64,000 nucleotides of DNA from Paenibacillus wynnii (GTDB taxonomy: Bacteria > Bacillota > Bacilli > Paenibacillales > Paenibacillaceae): positions 2,170,001-2,234,000 of the forward strand of contig NZ_JQCR01000002.1 of assembly GCF_000757885.1 (NCBI RefSeq). Direction: 5' to 3'. This document shows, piece after piece, positions 9,142 through 17,535 of this stretch (positions within the stretch are counted from its first letter, which is position 1; every line of letters starts with the position of its first letter). Below the pieces are notes generated by a model. It was not told the origin of the DNA. It saw only the letters and a program-made list of their open reading frames with translations, and did not search any database. The position numbers and the translations under genes were made by a program.

Positions 9142-9222
9142 TTAGGTGTAGTCCGAAATGGCTATGTTATGTGTATCTCTTTGAAATTTCATAAGTGTGT
9201 CAATACTTTTTACTTTTGCCAC
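9142..9222 (-). CDS. Possible 26-residue peptide gene
   Basis: GTG start at 9222, preceded by a very strong AGAGGAGGT ribosome binding site at 8-base spacing. The product reads VAKVKSIDTLMKFQRDTHNI then AISDYT. A terminator hairpin starts right after the TAA, so RBS, frame and terminator form a complete small unit. No family recognised; the SIDTLMKFQ part faintly recalls the N-terminus of IS1595-type transposases, so a transposase remnant is an alternative. Confidence 0.4.
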   Translation of the reverse strand: MAKVKSIDTLMKFQRDTHNIAISDYT

Positions 9223-9327
9223 GATATAACCTCCTCTATTAAAAATTATATTATGTAACTTGCCTTACCGATTCTGAGGAGAAGGAAACTATAAACCTTG
9301 ACCCGAGAAAATAATTAAATTTAAGGT

Positions 9328-9509
9328 GAACAAAAAAATAACAAAAAGCGAAAAGGAACGAGGGAGGGAAATTTGGAACTGTAGGAGCGATAGCGACCGC
9401 CTTTGTATCCGGATTTCAACCACTAAAAATGGGTTAAATCAAAGAAATCTGGATACAACAGCGGCCGGAAGTCCAAATCTTCACGGTAGTGACGCATTAG
9501 CCTTAAGTT
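9328..9509 (+). repeat. About 182-bp intergenic repeat, copy A (inverted partner at 28444-28626)
   Basis: From GAACAAAAAAATAACAAAAA to AGCCTTAAGTT this stretch matches the reverse complement of 28444-28626 with only scattered differences. Inside is a nested hairpin: outer arms ATTTGGAACT / AGTCCAAAT, inner arms TTGTATCCGGATTTC (9403-9417) / GAAATCTGGATACAA. No convincing coding frame; the 61-codon frame across it is dictated by the repeat. It lies between the peptide gene and the tetR 3' end. Confidence 0.85.
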
Positions 9510-9527
9510 AATATCTTAAGTACCATC

Positions 9528-10169
9528 TTAATTTGACCGATTTTTCGACGCCATCTTCGGGGTTTCAATCCTTAGTCCAGATGATGTAATTGGGCCATAA
9601 TTCATTAGGTTTGTCATTATAGCTGAAAGCTCGAGAGGTGTTTGCTTCATTCCGGATTGTAGCCAGTGCAGCACTACTCCCAGGTTAGCTGAAGCCATAT
9701 AAGAAATCAGGAATTCCAAAGGAACTAATCGATTCTCTTCTTGGGGCTGTGCATAAGAAAGGTTCTTAAAAATACGGGTTTCCATCAGATCCTTAAATCG
9801 GTTGATATAAGATACATCCCCATGAGGTCCGAACATGACCTTGAAAAATTTTGCCTGACGTTTAACCTCCTCGAATATAAGGGTTATCTTTGGGTAGGGC
9901 TCATTTTTGTCGGCATAAACCATTAATTCCTTAGGATTAAGCTGCTGGATGGTGTTCTGAATATGCTCAAAGGCTTCTTCCTTCATTTGATCTAACATGC
10001 CAGCTACGTCCCGGTAATGCAGGTAGAAGGTGCCTCTATTAATATCCGCGCGGTTGGCGATGTCTGTAACGGTAATTCCTTCGATACTTCTCTCTTCGAT
10101 TATAGAGAGGAGAGCGTCGCGCATTAATTGTTTGGTTCGAGCTTGTCTTCGATCCATTTTTTCAGACAT
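9528..10169 (-). CDS. TetR/AcrR-family regulator
   Basis: 213 residues. N-terminal helix-turn-helix at about 30-55 (GITVTDIANRADINRGTFYLHYRD), the TetR signature. The longer C-terminal part resembles the TetR_C group that accompanies YhgE/Pip-type membrane genes. It is divergent from 10348-11535, and a 19-bp imperfect palindrome in between (10304-10322) is a likely operator, so repression of the membrane gene and of itself is inferred. RBS AAAGGGG precedes ATG 10169. Confidence 0.85.
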   Translation of the reverse strand: MSEKMDRRQARTKQLMRDALLSIIEERSIEGITVTDIANRADINRGTFYLHYRDVAGMLDQMKEEAFEHIQNTIQQLNPKELMVYADKNEPYPKITLIFEEVKRQAKFFKVMFGPHGDVSYINRFKDLMETRIFKNLSYAQPQEENRLVPLEFLISYMASANLGVVLHWLQSGMKQTPLELSAIMTNLMNYGPITSSGLRIETPKMASKNRSN

Positions 10170-10303
10170 AAGGAGCCCCTTTCAATTAAATAATTCGAGG
10201 TAGTGAACAGTTTTGCAGAGTAGTGTTGAATAGTTAACAGAATGGGGTAAAGCTGATTATTGTATTCTATATGCCTCTCATTATAATTAACACTATGGTC
10301 ATT

Positions 10304-10322
10304 AATCAACAAATTGTTAATT
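10304..10322. promoter_or_regulatory. Candidate TetR operator
   Basis: AATCAACAA-A-TTGTTAATT: 9-base arms matching at 8 of 9 positions, 26 bases before the start of the membrane protein gene and in the intergenic space shared with the divergent tetR. Confidence 0.5.
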
Positions 10323-10347
10323 AAAAATAGAGATGAGGTAGAGTGGA

Positions 10348-11535
10348 ATGGCTCTCATAAAACAAAAGAAGCTGTGGATAGGGATAGTTGCTGTATTTGT
10401 TGTGTTAGTTGTCTTCGGGGCTGCTATGATGGGTTCGATTGTCGGGGCAAAGCCTAAAAATTTACCAGTTGCTATTGTGGTTCTAGATCAACAGGTAGGG
10501 CTGCCGACAGGTGAATCTCTAGCCGTGGGTGAGAAGATACGGGAGAAGTTACTGTCTAATAAACAGCTTCCTATTGTATGGAAGGTTGTTGGTTCAGAGG
10601 CGGAAGTAAGAGCGGGTTTGGATCATCAAGAGTATTATGGGGCATTGGTGCTACCCACAGACCTCAGCAGCGGATTGCTATCGTTGGCTAGTCCAGATCG
10701 TAAACCGGCAACAGTAAAGATTATTACGAATGAAGGTGCGAATACACAAGCCTCGTCCGCCGTAAAGCAGATGCTAGGAGCTGCAATGAAGGGTGCTAGT
10801 CTGGAGCTGTCTGCACAGTTGCTTGGACAGATTAGTCAGCAATCAGAGCAAATAACGGTAGGAGCAGCTAAAGCTTTATTATCTCCAATAATTATAGAAG
10901 AAGAGACGGTTCATGCTGTGGGTATCAATAATGCGAGTGGTAATGCACCGGGTATGCTCACTCAGATCCAATGGATTGGCAGCTTGGTGGCTGGGTTAAT
11001 GCTGTTTATAATATCCAAGGGGGTAGCTGCTAAGGGAACTCGGAGATGGGGTGTTATTCTTAGTCAGCTAGGGGTTGGACTCGTCTTATTAATGGCTGTA
11101 TCGGGGTTCTTGGTATGGATGGCTTCGTCATGGTACGGAATGGAGCTAACACATGCTGTAGATACCTGGTTATTCCTTTGGCTGGCTGGCTCGGCATTCT
11201 TCTTCATACAATCGTCGTTACTGAACTGGATTGGCCTCCCTACTATGGGGATTCTCGTGCTGCTTATGTTCTTCTCCATGCCAGTGCTTAATATTGCACC
11301 TGAATTCCTGTCGCAGGCGACACAGGATTGGCTATACTCATGGGTACCGTTGAAGTTTGTTGCAGTAGGACTTCGAGAGGTTATGTATTTCGGCGGATTT
11401 AAGTCGGGTAGTATGAACGTAGAGGTGTTATGGGGTATTTTAGTCTTTTTCCTTATTGTGTTGGTGGCATCCGGGGTTAAAAAAGCTAAGCCTCAGGATG
11501 TTGCTGTTACTGCTATTGCCAATCCAGTTTTATAG
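10348..11535 (+). CDS. YhgE/Pip-type (ABC-2 permease-like) membrane protein
   Basis: 395 residues. One N-terminal helix (about 10-30), a large extracellular domain (about 35-205; LPVAIVVLDQQVGLPTGE and EYYGALVLPTDLS are typical), then five or more C-terminal helices (about 210-385). This is the architecture of the YhgE/Pip and DUF3533 group of ABC-2-like permeases, shorter than B. subtilis YhgE. No ATPase lies beside it. Substrate unknown; by family it may export a toxic or lipidic compound. Probably controlled by the divergent TetR. Confidence 0.75.
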   Translation: MALIKQKKLWIGIVAVFVVLVVFGAAMMGSIVGAKPKNLPVAIVVLDQQVGLPTGESLAVGEKIREKLLSNKQLPIVWKVVGSEAEVRAGLDHQEYYGALVLPTDLSSGLLSLASPDRKPATVKIITNEGANTQASSAVKQMLGAAMKGASLELSAQLLGQISQQSEQITVGAAKALLSPIIIEEETVHAVGINNASGNAPGMLTQIQWIGSLVAGLMLFIISKGVAAKGTRRWGVILSQLGVGLVLLMAVSGFLVWMASSWYGMELTHAVDTWLFLWLAGSAFFFIQSSLLNWIGLPTMGILVLLMFFSMPVLNIAPEFLSQATQDWLYSWVPLKFVAVGLREVMYFGGFKSGSMNVEVLWGILVFFLIVLVASGVKKAKPQDVAVTAIANPVL

Positions 11536-11579
11536 ACAACACTGTTTAAACAAACGTTCGTGAGTAGGATAATATATAG

Positions 11580-11614
11580 AAAAGACACTTGAGCAGCTGC
11601 TCAAGTGTCTTTTT
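11580..11614. terminator. Bidirectional terminator
   Basis: Perfect palindrome GACACTTGAGCA-GC-TGCTCAAGTGTC, flanked by AAA on the left and TTTTTT on the right. It serves the convergent genes on both sides; the last codons of the hydrolase gene lie within it. Confidence 0.9.
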
Positions 11615-12365
11615 TCCTCACCTTAGCTATACACTCCTGAATAGCCTGCTTTACGACTTCTGGCTCCGACATCTGCGGAAAATGTCCGCTTCGGAAAGCT
11701 ATGATATGTTTACCCTGAGGGTTCCGCTGCACAAAGTCTAGTTGATTGGCTTTTCTTAATTGATAGGCATGCTCTGGGAGCATTGGTGGTTTTTTGCCCC
11801 CAGATACCACAAATAAAGGGACATCCGGGAAAGGAGCAGCCTGCCCAATTTGCTCTACGGTCTTCTCTACAAAGTGAACCTCGTTCCATTGGTTATGAGG
11901 AGAGAAAGAGTCGAATTTCCGAAGGATTCGATTAATGCCCCGGATGAATCCATTTTGAGTTTCATTAATTTTTAGATCTTGCGGGTGGCTGGAATCCAGC
12001 AGTACGACTCCCGCTATATCATCTGGATATTGCCTAGCAAACAGGTTAGCATATAACCCGCCTAGAGAGTGCCCGACTAGAATATAAGGAGGATGGAGGT
12101 TTACTTCCTGGAGCAATTCTCTGAGTGAGTTCACAATTGCATTTCCATGTTGAGGAGTGGATGGCTTATCGCTGCCTCCTACACCGAATCGATTATAAGC
12201 AAATACCGTGGTCTCCTCAGCGAGTTCATGGAACACTTTGTACCAGCCTTCAATCGGACCGCTTCCTCCATTAATGAGAATAACGGCAGGTATACCCTCA
12301 CCAGATTGAGAATATTCCAGATTGCCGCTTGTCGTAGACATCTTTTTCTTAGGAATAGGCTTCAT
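11601..12365 (-). CDS. Alpha/beta-fold hydrolase
   Basis: 254 residues. Oxyanion region NGGSGPIEGW near residue 32, nucleophile elbow GHSLGG (Ser near residue 98), an acidic residue region after VVLLDSSHP, and a candidate catalytic His in SGHFPQMSEPE (near residue 228). No signal peptide, so cytosolic. Likely carboxylesterase- or haloperoxidase-like; substrate unknown. It follows the M23 lipoprotein gene by 15 bp on the same strand with RBS GAGGTGG, so the two are probably co-transcribed. Confidence 0.85.
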   Translation of the reverse strand: MKPIPKKKMSTTSGNLEYSQSGEGIPAVILINGGSGPIEGWYKVFHELAEETTVFAYNRFGVGGSDKPSTPQHGNAIVNSLRELLQEVNLHPPYILVGHSLGGLYANLFARQYPDDIAGVVLLDSSHPQDLKINETQNGFIRGINRILRKFDSFSPHNQWNEVHFVEKTVEQIGQAAPFPDVPLFVVSGGKKPPMLPEHAYQLRKANQLDFVQRNPQGKHIIAFRSGHFPQMSEPEVVKQAIQECIAKVRKKDT

Positions 12366-12380
12366 TGTTCCACCTCTTCA

Positions 12381-13385
12381 TTATTGTTTATTTATAGTTC
12401 CTGATACGATATCACCGCGGATCGGTTCCAAGCCATCCTTAAAGGTGATAGGCAGGGTAGTCAACTTATTTTCGTCCGTTCCTGATGATACTTGAAAATG
12501 AATATGAGGCTCAGAGGAGTTTCCTGAATTACCGCATAACCCGATAAGTTGGCCGGTAGTCACGGTATCCCCTGTCTTTACTTTGACTGAACCCTTTTTC
12601 AGATGAGCTATTGTGCTATATTCTCCATTGGTATGTTGAATAAGGACCATATTTCCTGCAGGTTGTTCTTCATTCATCTTGCCTACGGGCTCATTATCTA
12701 AAATGCCATCAATGGCCTCAACAACTACACCTTCTGCCGGGGCATAAATCTCTTCATTGAAAGCGAAATAACTATCATTGAGCTTTGGGTTGCCTTCGTA
12801 GGTATAGCCGTTTTTTTCTTTTAGAAAATCATAAGCATAGCGTATTTGTTCATATTCGTAGTGATAATTAACAAATCTACTTTTTCCACCCCAATAGACA
12901 AGCCATTCCCCTCCAAAAGGTAGATTAAATAGAGTCTTAGAGTAAGCGTCATCCGTCTCTGGATGGGGTTCATGAGGCAGGATTTGGATTCCGATGATGG
13001 TCCCTTTTGCATCTACAGTGGCTGTAAGCTCCTTACTCTCTGAGATATCGTTCCAAACCAAGGATTCGGCCCCATTTACCTGCATGTTCGACAGGAGCTG
13101 GAAAGAATCAATGTCCTTTGTAAATTCTTCACCCAATGAACGGAATTCCTCAAGCTTGACCATCTTCTTCAGATCTTCACTAAACTGGACGTAGAGTCGT
13201 TCATATTCACCCGCAAGAATCATGGGAGCAATGTCTTCGCCGCCAATTCTTTTCATATCACTAGTGTCTCCCTTCGGATTACCTTGATTGTTACCACTGC
13301 AGCTTGCCATAACTAGGACAATCATGAGCAGAGAGATTAGGGTACGCCCCATATGAGTTAAATTCCGCCTCTTATTGTTAAGCAT
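12381..13385 (-). CDS. M23-family peptidase lipoprotein with N-terminal DUF3887-like domain
   Basis: 334 residues. A signal peptide ends in the lipobox VMASC (Cys near residue 29), so the protein is a lipid-anchored exoprotein. Residues about 45-130 resemble DUF3887; residues about 190-315 are an M23 (LytM/gluconate) domain with YAYDF, the loop YAPAEGVVVEAIDG, and the metal-site motif EPHIHFQ. The usual first metal His is not evident; the site reads QIRYAYDF, as in the related 'QRYA-D' subgroup. Likely a wall hydrolase or wall-binding protein. First gene of a two-gene unit with the hydrolase. Confidence 0.8.
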   Translation of the reverse strand: MLNNKRRNLTHMGRTLISLLMIVLVMASCSGNNQGNPKGDTSDMKRIGGEDIAPMILAGEYERLYVQFSEDLKKMVKLEEFRSLGEEFTKDIDSFQLLSNMQVNGAESLVWNDISESKELTATVDAKGTIIGIQILPHEPHPETDDAYSKTLFNLPFGGEWLVYWGGKSRFVNYHYEYEQIRYAYDFLKEKNGYTYEGNPKLNDSYFAFNEEIYAPAEGVVVEAIDGILDNEPVGKMNEEQPAGNMVLIQHTNGEYSTIAHLKKGSVKVKTGDTVTTGQLIGLCGNSGNSSEPHIHFQVSSGTDENKLTTLPITFKDGLEPIRGDIVSGTINKQ

Positions 13386-13583
13386 TCAACAGATCCTCCT
13401 TTGCTTAATAGGTTAGATCTAGCATACTGGACTAAACTTACGACCCGTTTAATTAAAGATTACTTGTTCATAAACTATTCTTGCATGTCGGATTAAAAGT
13501 TAAGATTGCGGTAAGGTTCCGTTACTCGTGAGGTAATGCTGACATGCTACAATAAGAGGAAATTATTGATGGGGTGATGAGGC

Positions 13584-14297
13584 TTGAAGGATGTCAAGAT
13601 ACTGCTCGTTGATGATGAACGCGCCATTGTGGAAATGATGGTCACGGTGCTTCGAAAAGAGGGATTTTCTCATATCGATACAGCCTTTAACGGAGAAGCG
13701 GCGCTTGCTGCATGTGCAAATAAAAAATATGATATTGTACTGCTGGATGTTATGATGCCGGGTGCCAGCGGTCTTGATATTTGTCCATTCATTCGTCGCA
13801 CTACGGATGCTCCAATCCTGTTTATAACCGCTAGAACATCGGATTTTGATACTTTATCAGGGTTTGCGGTGGGCGGAGATGACTACATTACTAAACCTTT
13901 TAACCCACTGGAAGTCGTTGCGAGGATGCGGGCACAACTGCGCAGATACCTGCAGGCTCAACCAGAAGAGCGGAGTTCTGCTCGTAGCTATGATTTTGGC
14001 CGCTTTCAACTGGATGAAGTGGAAGGAACACTGACCGTAGAAGGACACACTTCTCATTGTCCGGCACAAGTATTCCAGCTGCTTTTGTTCCTTTGTAAAC
14101 ATCCCAACCGGATATTCAGTAAGAGTGAGCTGTATCAACGGGTATGGGGAGAGGACCTATATAATGATGACAACACCGTTATGGTTCATGTCCATCGTGT
14201 TCGTGAGAGAATTGAGATCAATCCCTCGAAGCCCCAATACCTTGTGAATGTAAGAGGGATGGGGTATAAGCTGATCCTGCCAAAAGGGGAGAGTTAA
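13584..14297 (+). CDS. OmpR-family response regulator
   Basis: 237 residues. Receiver domain about 1-120 with acidic pair DDE near residue 10, phosphoacceptor Asp in VLLDVMMPG (near residue 54) and Lys in YITKPF. The C-terminal winged helix covers about 135-235 (VMVHVHRVRERIE, VRGMGYKL). TTG start at 13584, 9 bases after GGGGTGATGAGG. It overlaps nothing and is followed 1 base later by the kinase gene. Targets are not evident; the M23/hydrolase pair is divergent from it (198 bp) and is one candidate. Confidence 0.9.
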   Translation: MKDVKILLVDDERAIVEMMVTVLRKEGFSHIDTAFNGEAALAACANKKYDIVLLDVMMPGASGLDICPFIRRTTDAPILFITARTSDFDTLSGFAVGGDDYITKPFNPLEVVARMRAQLRRYLQAQPEERSSARSYDFGRFQLDEVEGTLTVEGHTSHCPAQVFQLLLFLCKHPNRIFSKSELYQRVWGEDLYNDDNTVMVHVHRVRERIEINPSKPQYLVNVRGMGYKLILPKGES

Positions 14298-14298
14298 G

Positions 14299-16044
14299 AT
14301 GATTCGGAGGCGTTTTGCGGTAAGATTTGCATGGCAGATGGCTGTGACTGGAGTGATGTTGGCGGTGTTGGCCATCATCATTGTGATATGGATGTTAAAA
14401 AAATTTGAGGACATCGAGATTAGCCGTAATTTTGCGCCTATGGGCATATCGCGCCTTATCTCAGAAGCGGACATTGACTCCAATGGGTTGATTGTTAATT
14501 CAGTTTTGTTACAGCGGTTAAAGGAAGATGGGGGGTGGCTGCAAAGTTTGGATGAGAAAGGCAATGTCCTTCAGTCCTTCAATACGCCGAACGACTTGCC
14601 TGCCCGTTATGTCCCAGGGCAACTTATAGATTATTGGTTAGGAAATGAGCCGTTTCCTTATCGACTCGGGCTTTGGATACAAGAGAAGGACAAGCATTTA
14701 TATACGATGCTTTATGGTGAACGGTCTACAAAGGTAGATTTAATGCAGCGATTAATAGCTGATGGCAAGATCATGGACGACCAGATTCAATTTTCCAACA
14801 GCACTATTGTTCAGTTAGATCAAATGGGGAGTTGGGTTCAAGTCCTTGATCGTGAGGGGGTTGAAGTAGCTTCTTGGAGGAAGCCGGGGAATACACCCTC
14901 GTCTTATACGCTGCAGGAACTGGCAATGAGAACTCATAATCAAGCCCTTGATGGATTAGGGATGGATACCCAATATGACCCTATAACCGGGCTGACTTGG
15001 GCTGTACAATACCCGATGGACATTACTAAGAATCAAGCCGCACGAATCCCAATGCTTAATTCAGAGTCGGGTGTAATGATTTTCGGGATCGGTGCTTTCC
15101 TGCTGTCGGCTTTTGTACTCTTTATCCTGCTGTCCCTTTGGTATGCCAATCGATTTGGATCGCCGGTCCTTTATATTCTCAATTGGATTCAGAGGTTGGG
15201 GAAGGGGGATTACAGTGAGCATGTGCGCGCGAACAACGAAAGACGTAATCGAAAAGGAGATTGGAAGCGCGGATACCGTATCTTTGGTGAAGTGATGGAT
15301 TCGATCGATTCTCTGGCTATCGAGCTCCGTACAGCGAAGGATGCTGAAGAGCAAACTCAGAGAAATCGAGAAGAGTGGATCGCAGGGGTTACGCATGATA
15401 TGAAGACGCCGCTTTCTTCTATTCAGGGATATGCGCATATGCTGGAGGCGGAGAAATATAGCTGGTCTGAGGAGGAAGTACGCCAATTTGCCTCAACGAT
15501 ATTGGAGAAAACGGTCTATATGAATAAACTCATCAACGATCTTACTTTGACTTACAGACTAAGAAACGGGGTAATCCCTGTTACCTTTGAGGAGTTGGAC
15601 ATCTGTGTCCTATTATCCGAATCTGTAGTACTGGCCACTTCACACCTACAATACGAGGGGAGTCAGATTCGTTGTATAACACCATCCACTTCCATTATGG
15701 CAGCCGTATATCCTCCATGGTTCGAACGCGTAGTTGACAATATCATAGCTAATGCGATTTTTCATAACTCTTCAGGTACGGGGATGATTATTGAATTGAT
15801 CGAAATGCCAGAGAAAGGTTGGCGCATAGACTTCAGAGATGACGGTCAAGGAATGGATCCACAGACCATTGCACGCTTATTTGACCGTTATTATCGGGGA
15901 ACAAATACGGATAGCTCCATAGAAGGCAGTGGTCTCGGAATGGTTATAACTAAGGAATTGGTCCAAGCGATGGGTGGGCGAATTGCCGTGAGCTCGCAAG
16001 TAGGTGAAGGGACGGTAATAAGTACTATCTATACTGGCGCATAA
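14299..16044 (+). CDS. Membrane sensor histidine kinase with a duplicated extracellular motif
   Basis: 581 residues. Helices at about 14-34 and 258-280 frame an extracytoplasmic sensor of about 220 residues. HAMP follows, then HisKA with GVTHDMKTPLSSI (His near residue 367) and HATPase motifs (NIIANAIFHN, DDGQGM, GSGLGM). The sensor contains two similar segments: GGWLQSLDEKGNVLQSF (from about residue 78) and GSWVQVLDREGVEVASW (from about residue 176), each followed by a proline-rich turn. Partner of the response regulator just upstream. Confidence 0.9.
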   Translation: MIRRRFAVRFAWQMAVTGVMLAVLAIIIVIWMLKKFEDIEISRNFAPMGISRLISEADIDSNGLIVNSVLLQRLKEDGGWLQSLDEKGNVLQSFNTPNDLPARYVPGQLIDYWLGNEPFPYRLGLWIQEKDKHLYTMLYGERSTKVDLMQRLIADGKIMDDQIQFSNSTIVQLDQMGSWVQVLDREGVEVASWRKPGNTPSSYTLQELAMRTHNQALDGLGMDTQYDPITGLTWAVQYPMDITKNQAARIPMLNSESGVMIFGIGAFLLSAFVLFILLSLWYANRFGSPVLYILNWIQRLGKGDYSEHVRANNERRNRKGDWKRGYRIFGEVMDSIDSLAIELRTAKDAEEQTQRNREEWIAGVTHDMKTPLSSIQGYAHMLEAEKYSWSEEEVRQFASTILEKTVYMNKLINDLTLTYRLRNGVIPVTFEELDICVLLSESVVLATSHLQYEGSQIRCITPSTSIMAAVYPPWFERVVDNIIANAIFHNSSGTGMIIELIEMPEKGWRIDFRDDGQGMDPQTIARLFDRYYRGTNTDSSIEGSGLGMVITKELVQAMGGRIAVSSQVGEGTVISTIYTGA

Positions 16045-16081
16045 AATTAATTGAATATAGTGAAGCGAAGTAAAGATTGAC

Positions 16082-16183
16082 ATGGAATTATTTTGCTGCG
16101 GAGGCACGAATAGTGTTACCTATAAGGCAGACACTGTTTTAGCTGTTCAGGAAGGTAATCTTGCGATTTGCCGGGAGGAATAG
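16082..16183 (+). CDS. Doubtful 33-residue ORF
   Basis: ATG 16082 to TAG 16183 encodes MELFCCGGTNSVTYKADTVL and 13 further residues ending ICREE. The CC and late Cys suggest a zinc-binding fragment, but no good RBS precedes it. It could equally be chance or a decayed gene end; no family is assigned. Confidence 0.2.
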   Translation: MELFCCGGTNSVTYKADTVLAVQEGNLAICREE

Positions 16184-16210
16184 ATGCGGTGGGTGTCATA
16201 AACACTTAGA

Positions 16211-16387
16211 TGTACTTTGTACAATTAAAATCGGGTGTTTTGAGCGAAAAGGTGGTTTAGTTGCACTATCTGCAGTTATATTTCTACAAGATGGAGATAT
16301 AGGTCTTTAAGATAGTTTTTAGCTGCAGAAAGTGCAATTAAAGTTCATCCTAAGCGGATTTCAAGGTAAATAAGTGTATAAAGTACA
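16211..16387. repeat. Nested-palindrome intergenic repeat element
   Basis: Outer arms TGTACTTTGTACAATTA (16211-16227) and the complement of TGTACTTTATACACTTA (16371-16387) pair at 15 of 17 positions. Inner arms TTGCACTATCTGCAG (16261-16275) and CTGCAGAAAGTGCAA (16323-16337) pair at 14 of 15. The whole is about 177 bp and non-coding. The same outer-plus-inner hairpin plan is seen in two other elements of this window. Confidence 0.65.
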
Positions 16388-16441
16388 ATTAAACTAACAT
16401 CTTATCTTAAACAACTAATTAATTAAGTCGTATTCAGAAAA

Positions 16442-16492
16442 GAGAGGCTGTCCCAGCAGCCATTTGCATGGCTTTAGGACAGCCTCTTAATT
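16442..16492. terminator. Terminator between two-component system and SDR gene
   Basis: GAGGCTGTCC / GGACAGCCTC stem with an inner AGCCAT-ttgc-ATGGCT stem, followed by TTAATTTT. It shares the core TGTCCCAGCAGCCAT with the hairpin at 8429-8475. Confidence 0.65.
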
Positions 16493-16524
16493 TTGCTCTC
16501 TAACTAATGAGCATATCATAATTA

Positions 16525-17346
16525 CTAGTGACTCGGTTTTAAGGTTTCTGCCTCGTTTCCTTTATTACGGGGGCGAAGTAGTCCCCCGACAAGACGAAGC
16601 ACTTGTTTATGCGATAACAAACGGGAAACTTGGGCAGTCATATAGTTTTGGAAGCCAGGCACGACATAAGGCTGTCCCTTTTCCAATGCTTTCAGTGCTG
16701 TCTTCACGACATGTTCAGGAGTGCTCCTCTTACCAACAGAGGCTTCATCGGATCCCACGACGTTGAAAAATTCGGTTTGTGTTGAACCGGGGCATAGTGC
16801 GAGGAATTGTACACCACGTGTTCTATTCTCCTCCCATAACGCCTGTGTAAATGACAATACAAAAGCTTTTGAGGCACCGTATACGGCCATGTATGGATCG
16901 GGTTGGAAGCCCGCAGTGGAAGAAACGTTGATAACCGCTCCACTACCCTTTTCCAACAAACCTGGTAAAAATAGATGCGTAATATCCACAACAGACATTA
17001 TATTTAACATCACTTCTTCATGCTGCCGTTCGCCAGACAACTGCTCAAAAAATCCGTGAGTCCCGAAACCGGCATTGTTGATGACCATATCCACGCTCAA
17101 TCGACGTTGTTGACATTCCTCGTACAACTTCAAAGGTGCGCCTTCTTTGGATAAGTCGTTGACGATAACCTCTACCTGAATGCCAAGCTCCATTCTTAGC
17201 TGCTTAGCCAAAGCCTCAAGCTTGTTTTCTGAGCGGGCAACTAAAATCAAATGGTTTCCCCTTACGGCAAGCTCTCGAGCAAATACCTCACCAATACCTG
17301 AAGAAGCCCCTGTAATCAATATCCACTTATCTCGTAATCTTATCAT
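16525..17346 (-). CDS. Short-chain dehydrogenase/reductase (SDR)
   Basis: 273 residues, classical SDR length. NAD(P)-binding TGASSGIGE at about residues 14-22, NNAG near residue 91, catalytic Ser in NVSSTAG (near 142) and YxxxK as YGASK (Tyr near 155). After CPGSTQTEFF the tail is basic and lacks a membrane segment. The substrate is unknown; the family here reduces carbonyls or acyl chains. It is divergent from a TetR gene, with two matching operator palindromes between them. RBS AAGGAGGT precedes ATG 17346. Confidence 0.88.
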   Translation of the reverse strand: MIRLRDKWILITGASSGIGEVFARELAVRGNHLILVARSENKLEALAKQLRMELGIQVEVIVNDLSKEGAPLKLYEECQQRRLSVDMVINNAGFGTHGFFEQLSGERQHEEVMLNIMSVVDITHLFLPGLLEKGSGAVINVSSTAGFQPDPYMAVYGASKAFVLSFTQALWEENRTRGVQFLALCPGSTQTEFFNVVGSDEASVGKRSTPEHVVKTALKALEKGQPYVVPGFQNYMTAQVSRLLSHKQVLRLVGGLLRPRNKGNEAETLKPSH

Positions 17347-17378
17347 TGTTAACCTCCTTGGAATCTATGTTTTTATAC

Positions 17379-17393
17379 GGTAACAACGTTACC
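17379..17393. promoter_or_regulatory. TetR-type operator, site 1
   Basis: Perfect inverted repeat GGTAAC-aac-GTTACC, 32 bases upstream of the SDR start. It shares the GGWAAC-N3-GTTWCC pattern with site 2 at 17500-17514. Confidence 0.65.
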
Positions 17394-17499
17394 CAGTGGA
17401 TACATTGTATTACCGGAGGTATTTTATGTCAACATTCAGATTAATATTTCTGCAAATTGACTCTTCTGAATGCACACAGTACAATAACCAAACAGGGTC

Positions 17500-17514
17500 G
17501 GAAACGTTGTTTCC
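17500..17514. promoter_or_regulatory. TetR-type operator, site 2
   Basis: Perfect inverted repeat GGAAAC-gtt-GTTTCC, 21 bases upstream of the tetR start; same architecture as site 1, with centres 121 bp apart. This is consistent with one TetR repressing both divergent genes. Confidence 0.65.
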
Positions 17515-17535
17515 GTAAGAAAACATTAGAATCAG

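Noticed and set aside
9326..9511. 61-codon plus-strand frame inside the repeat
   Set aside because: It spans the hairpin repeat, has no RBS or homology, and the same DNA is found inverted at 28444-28626 without keeping a frame.
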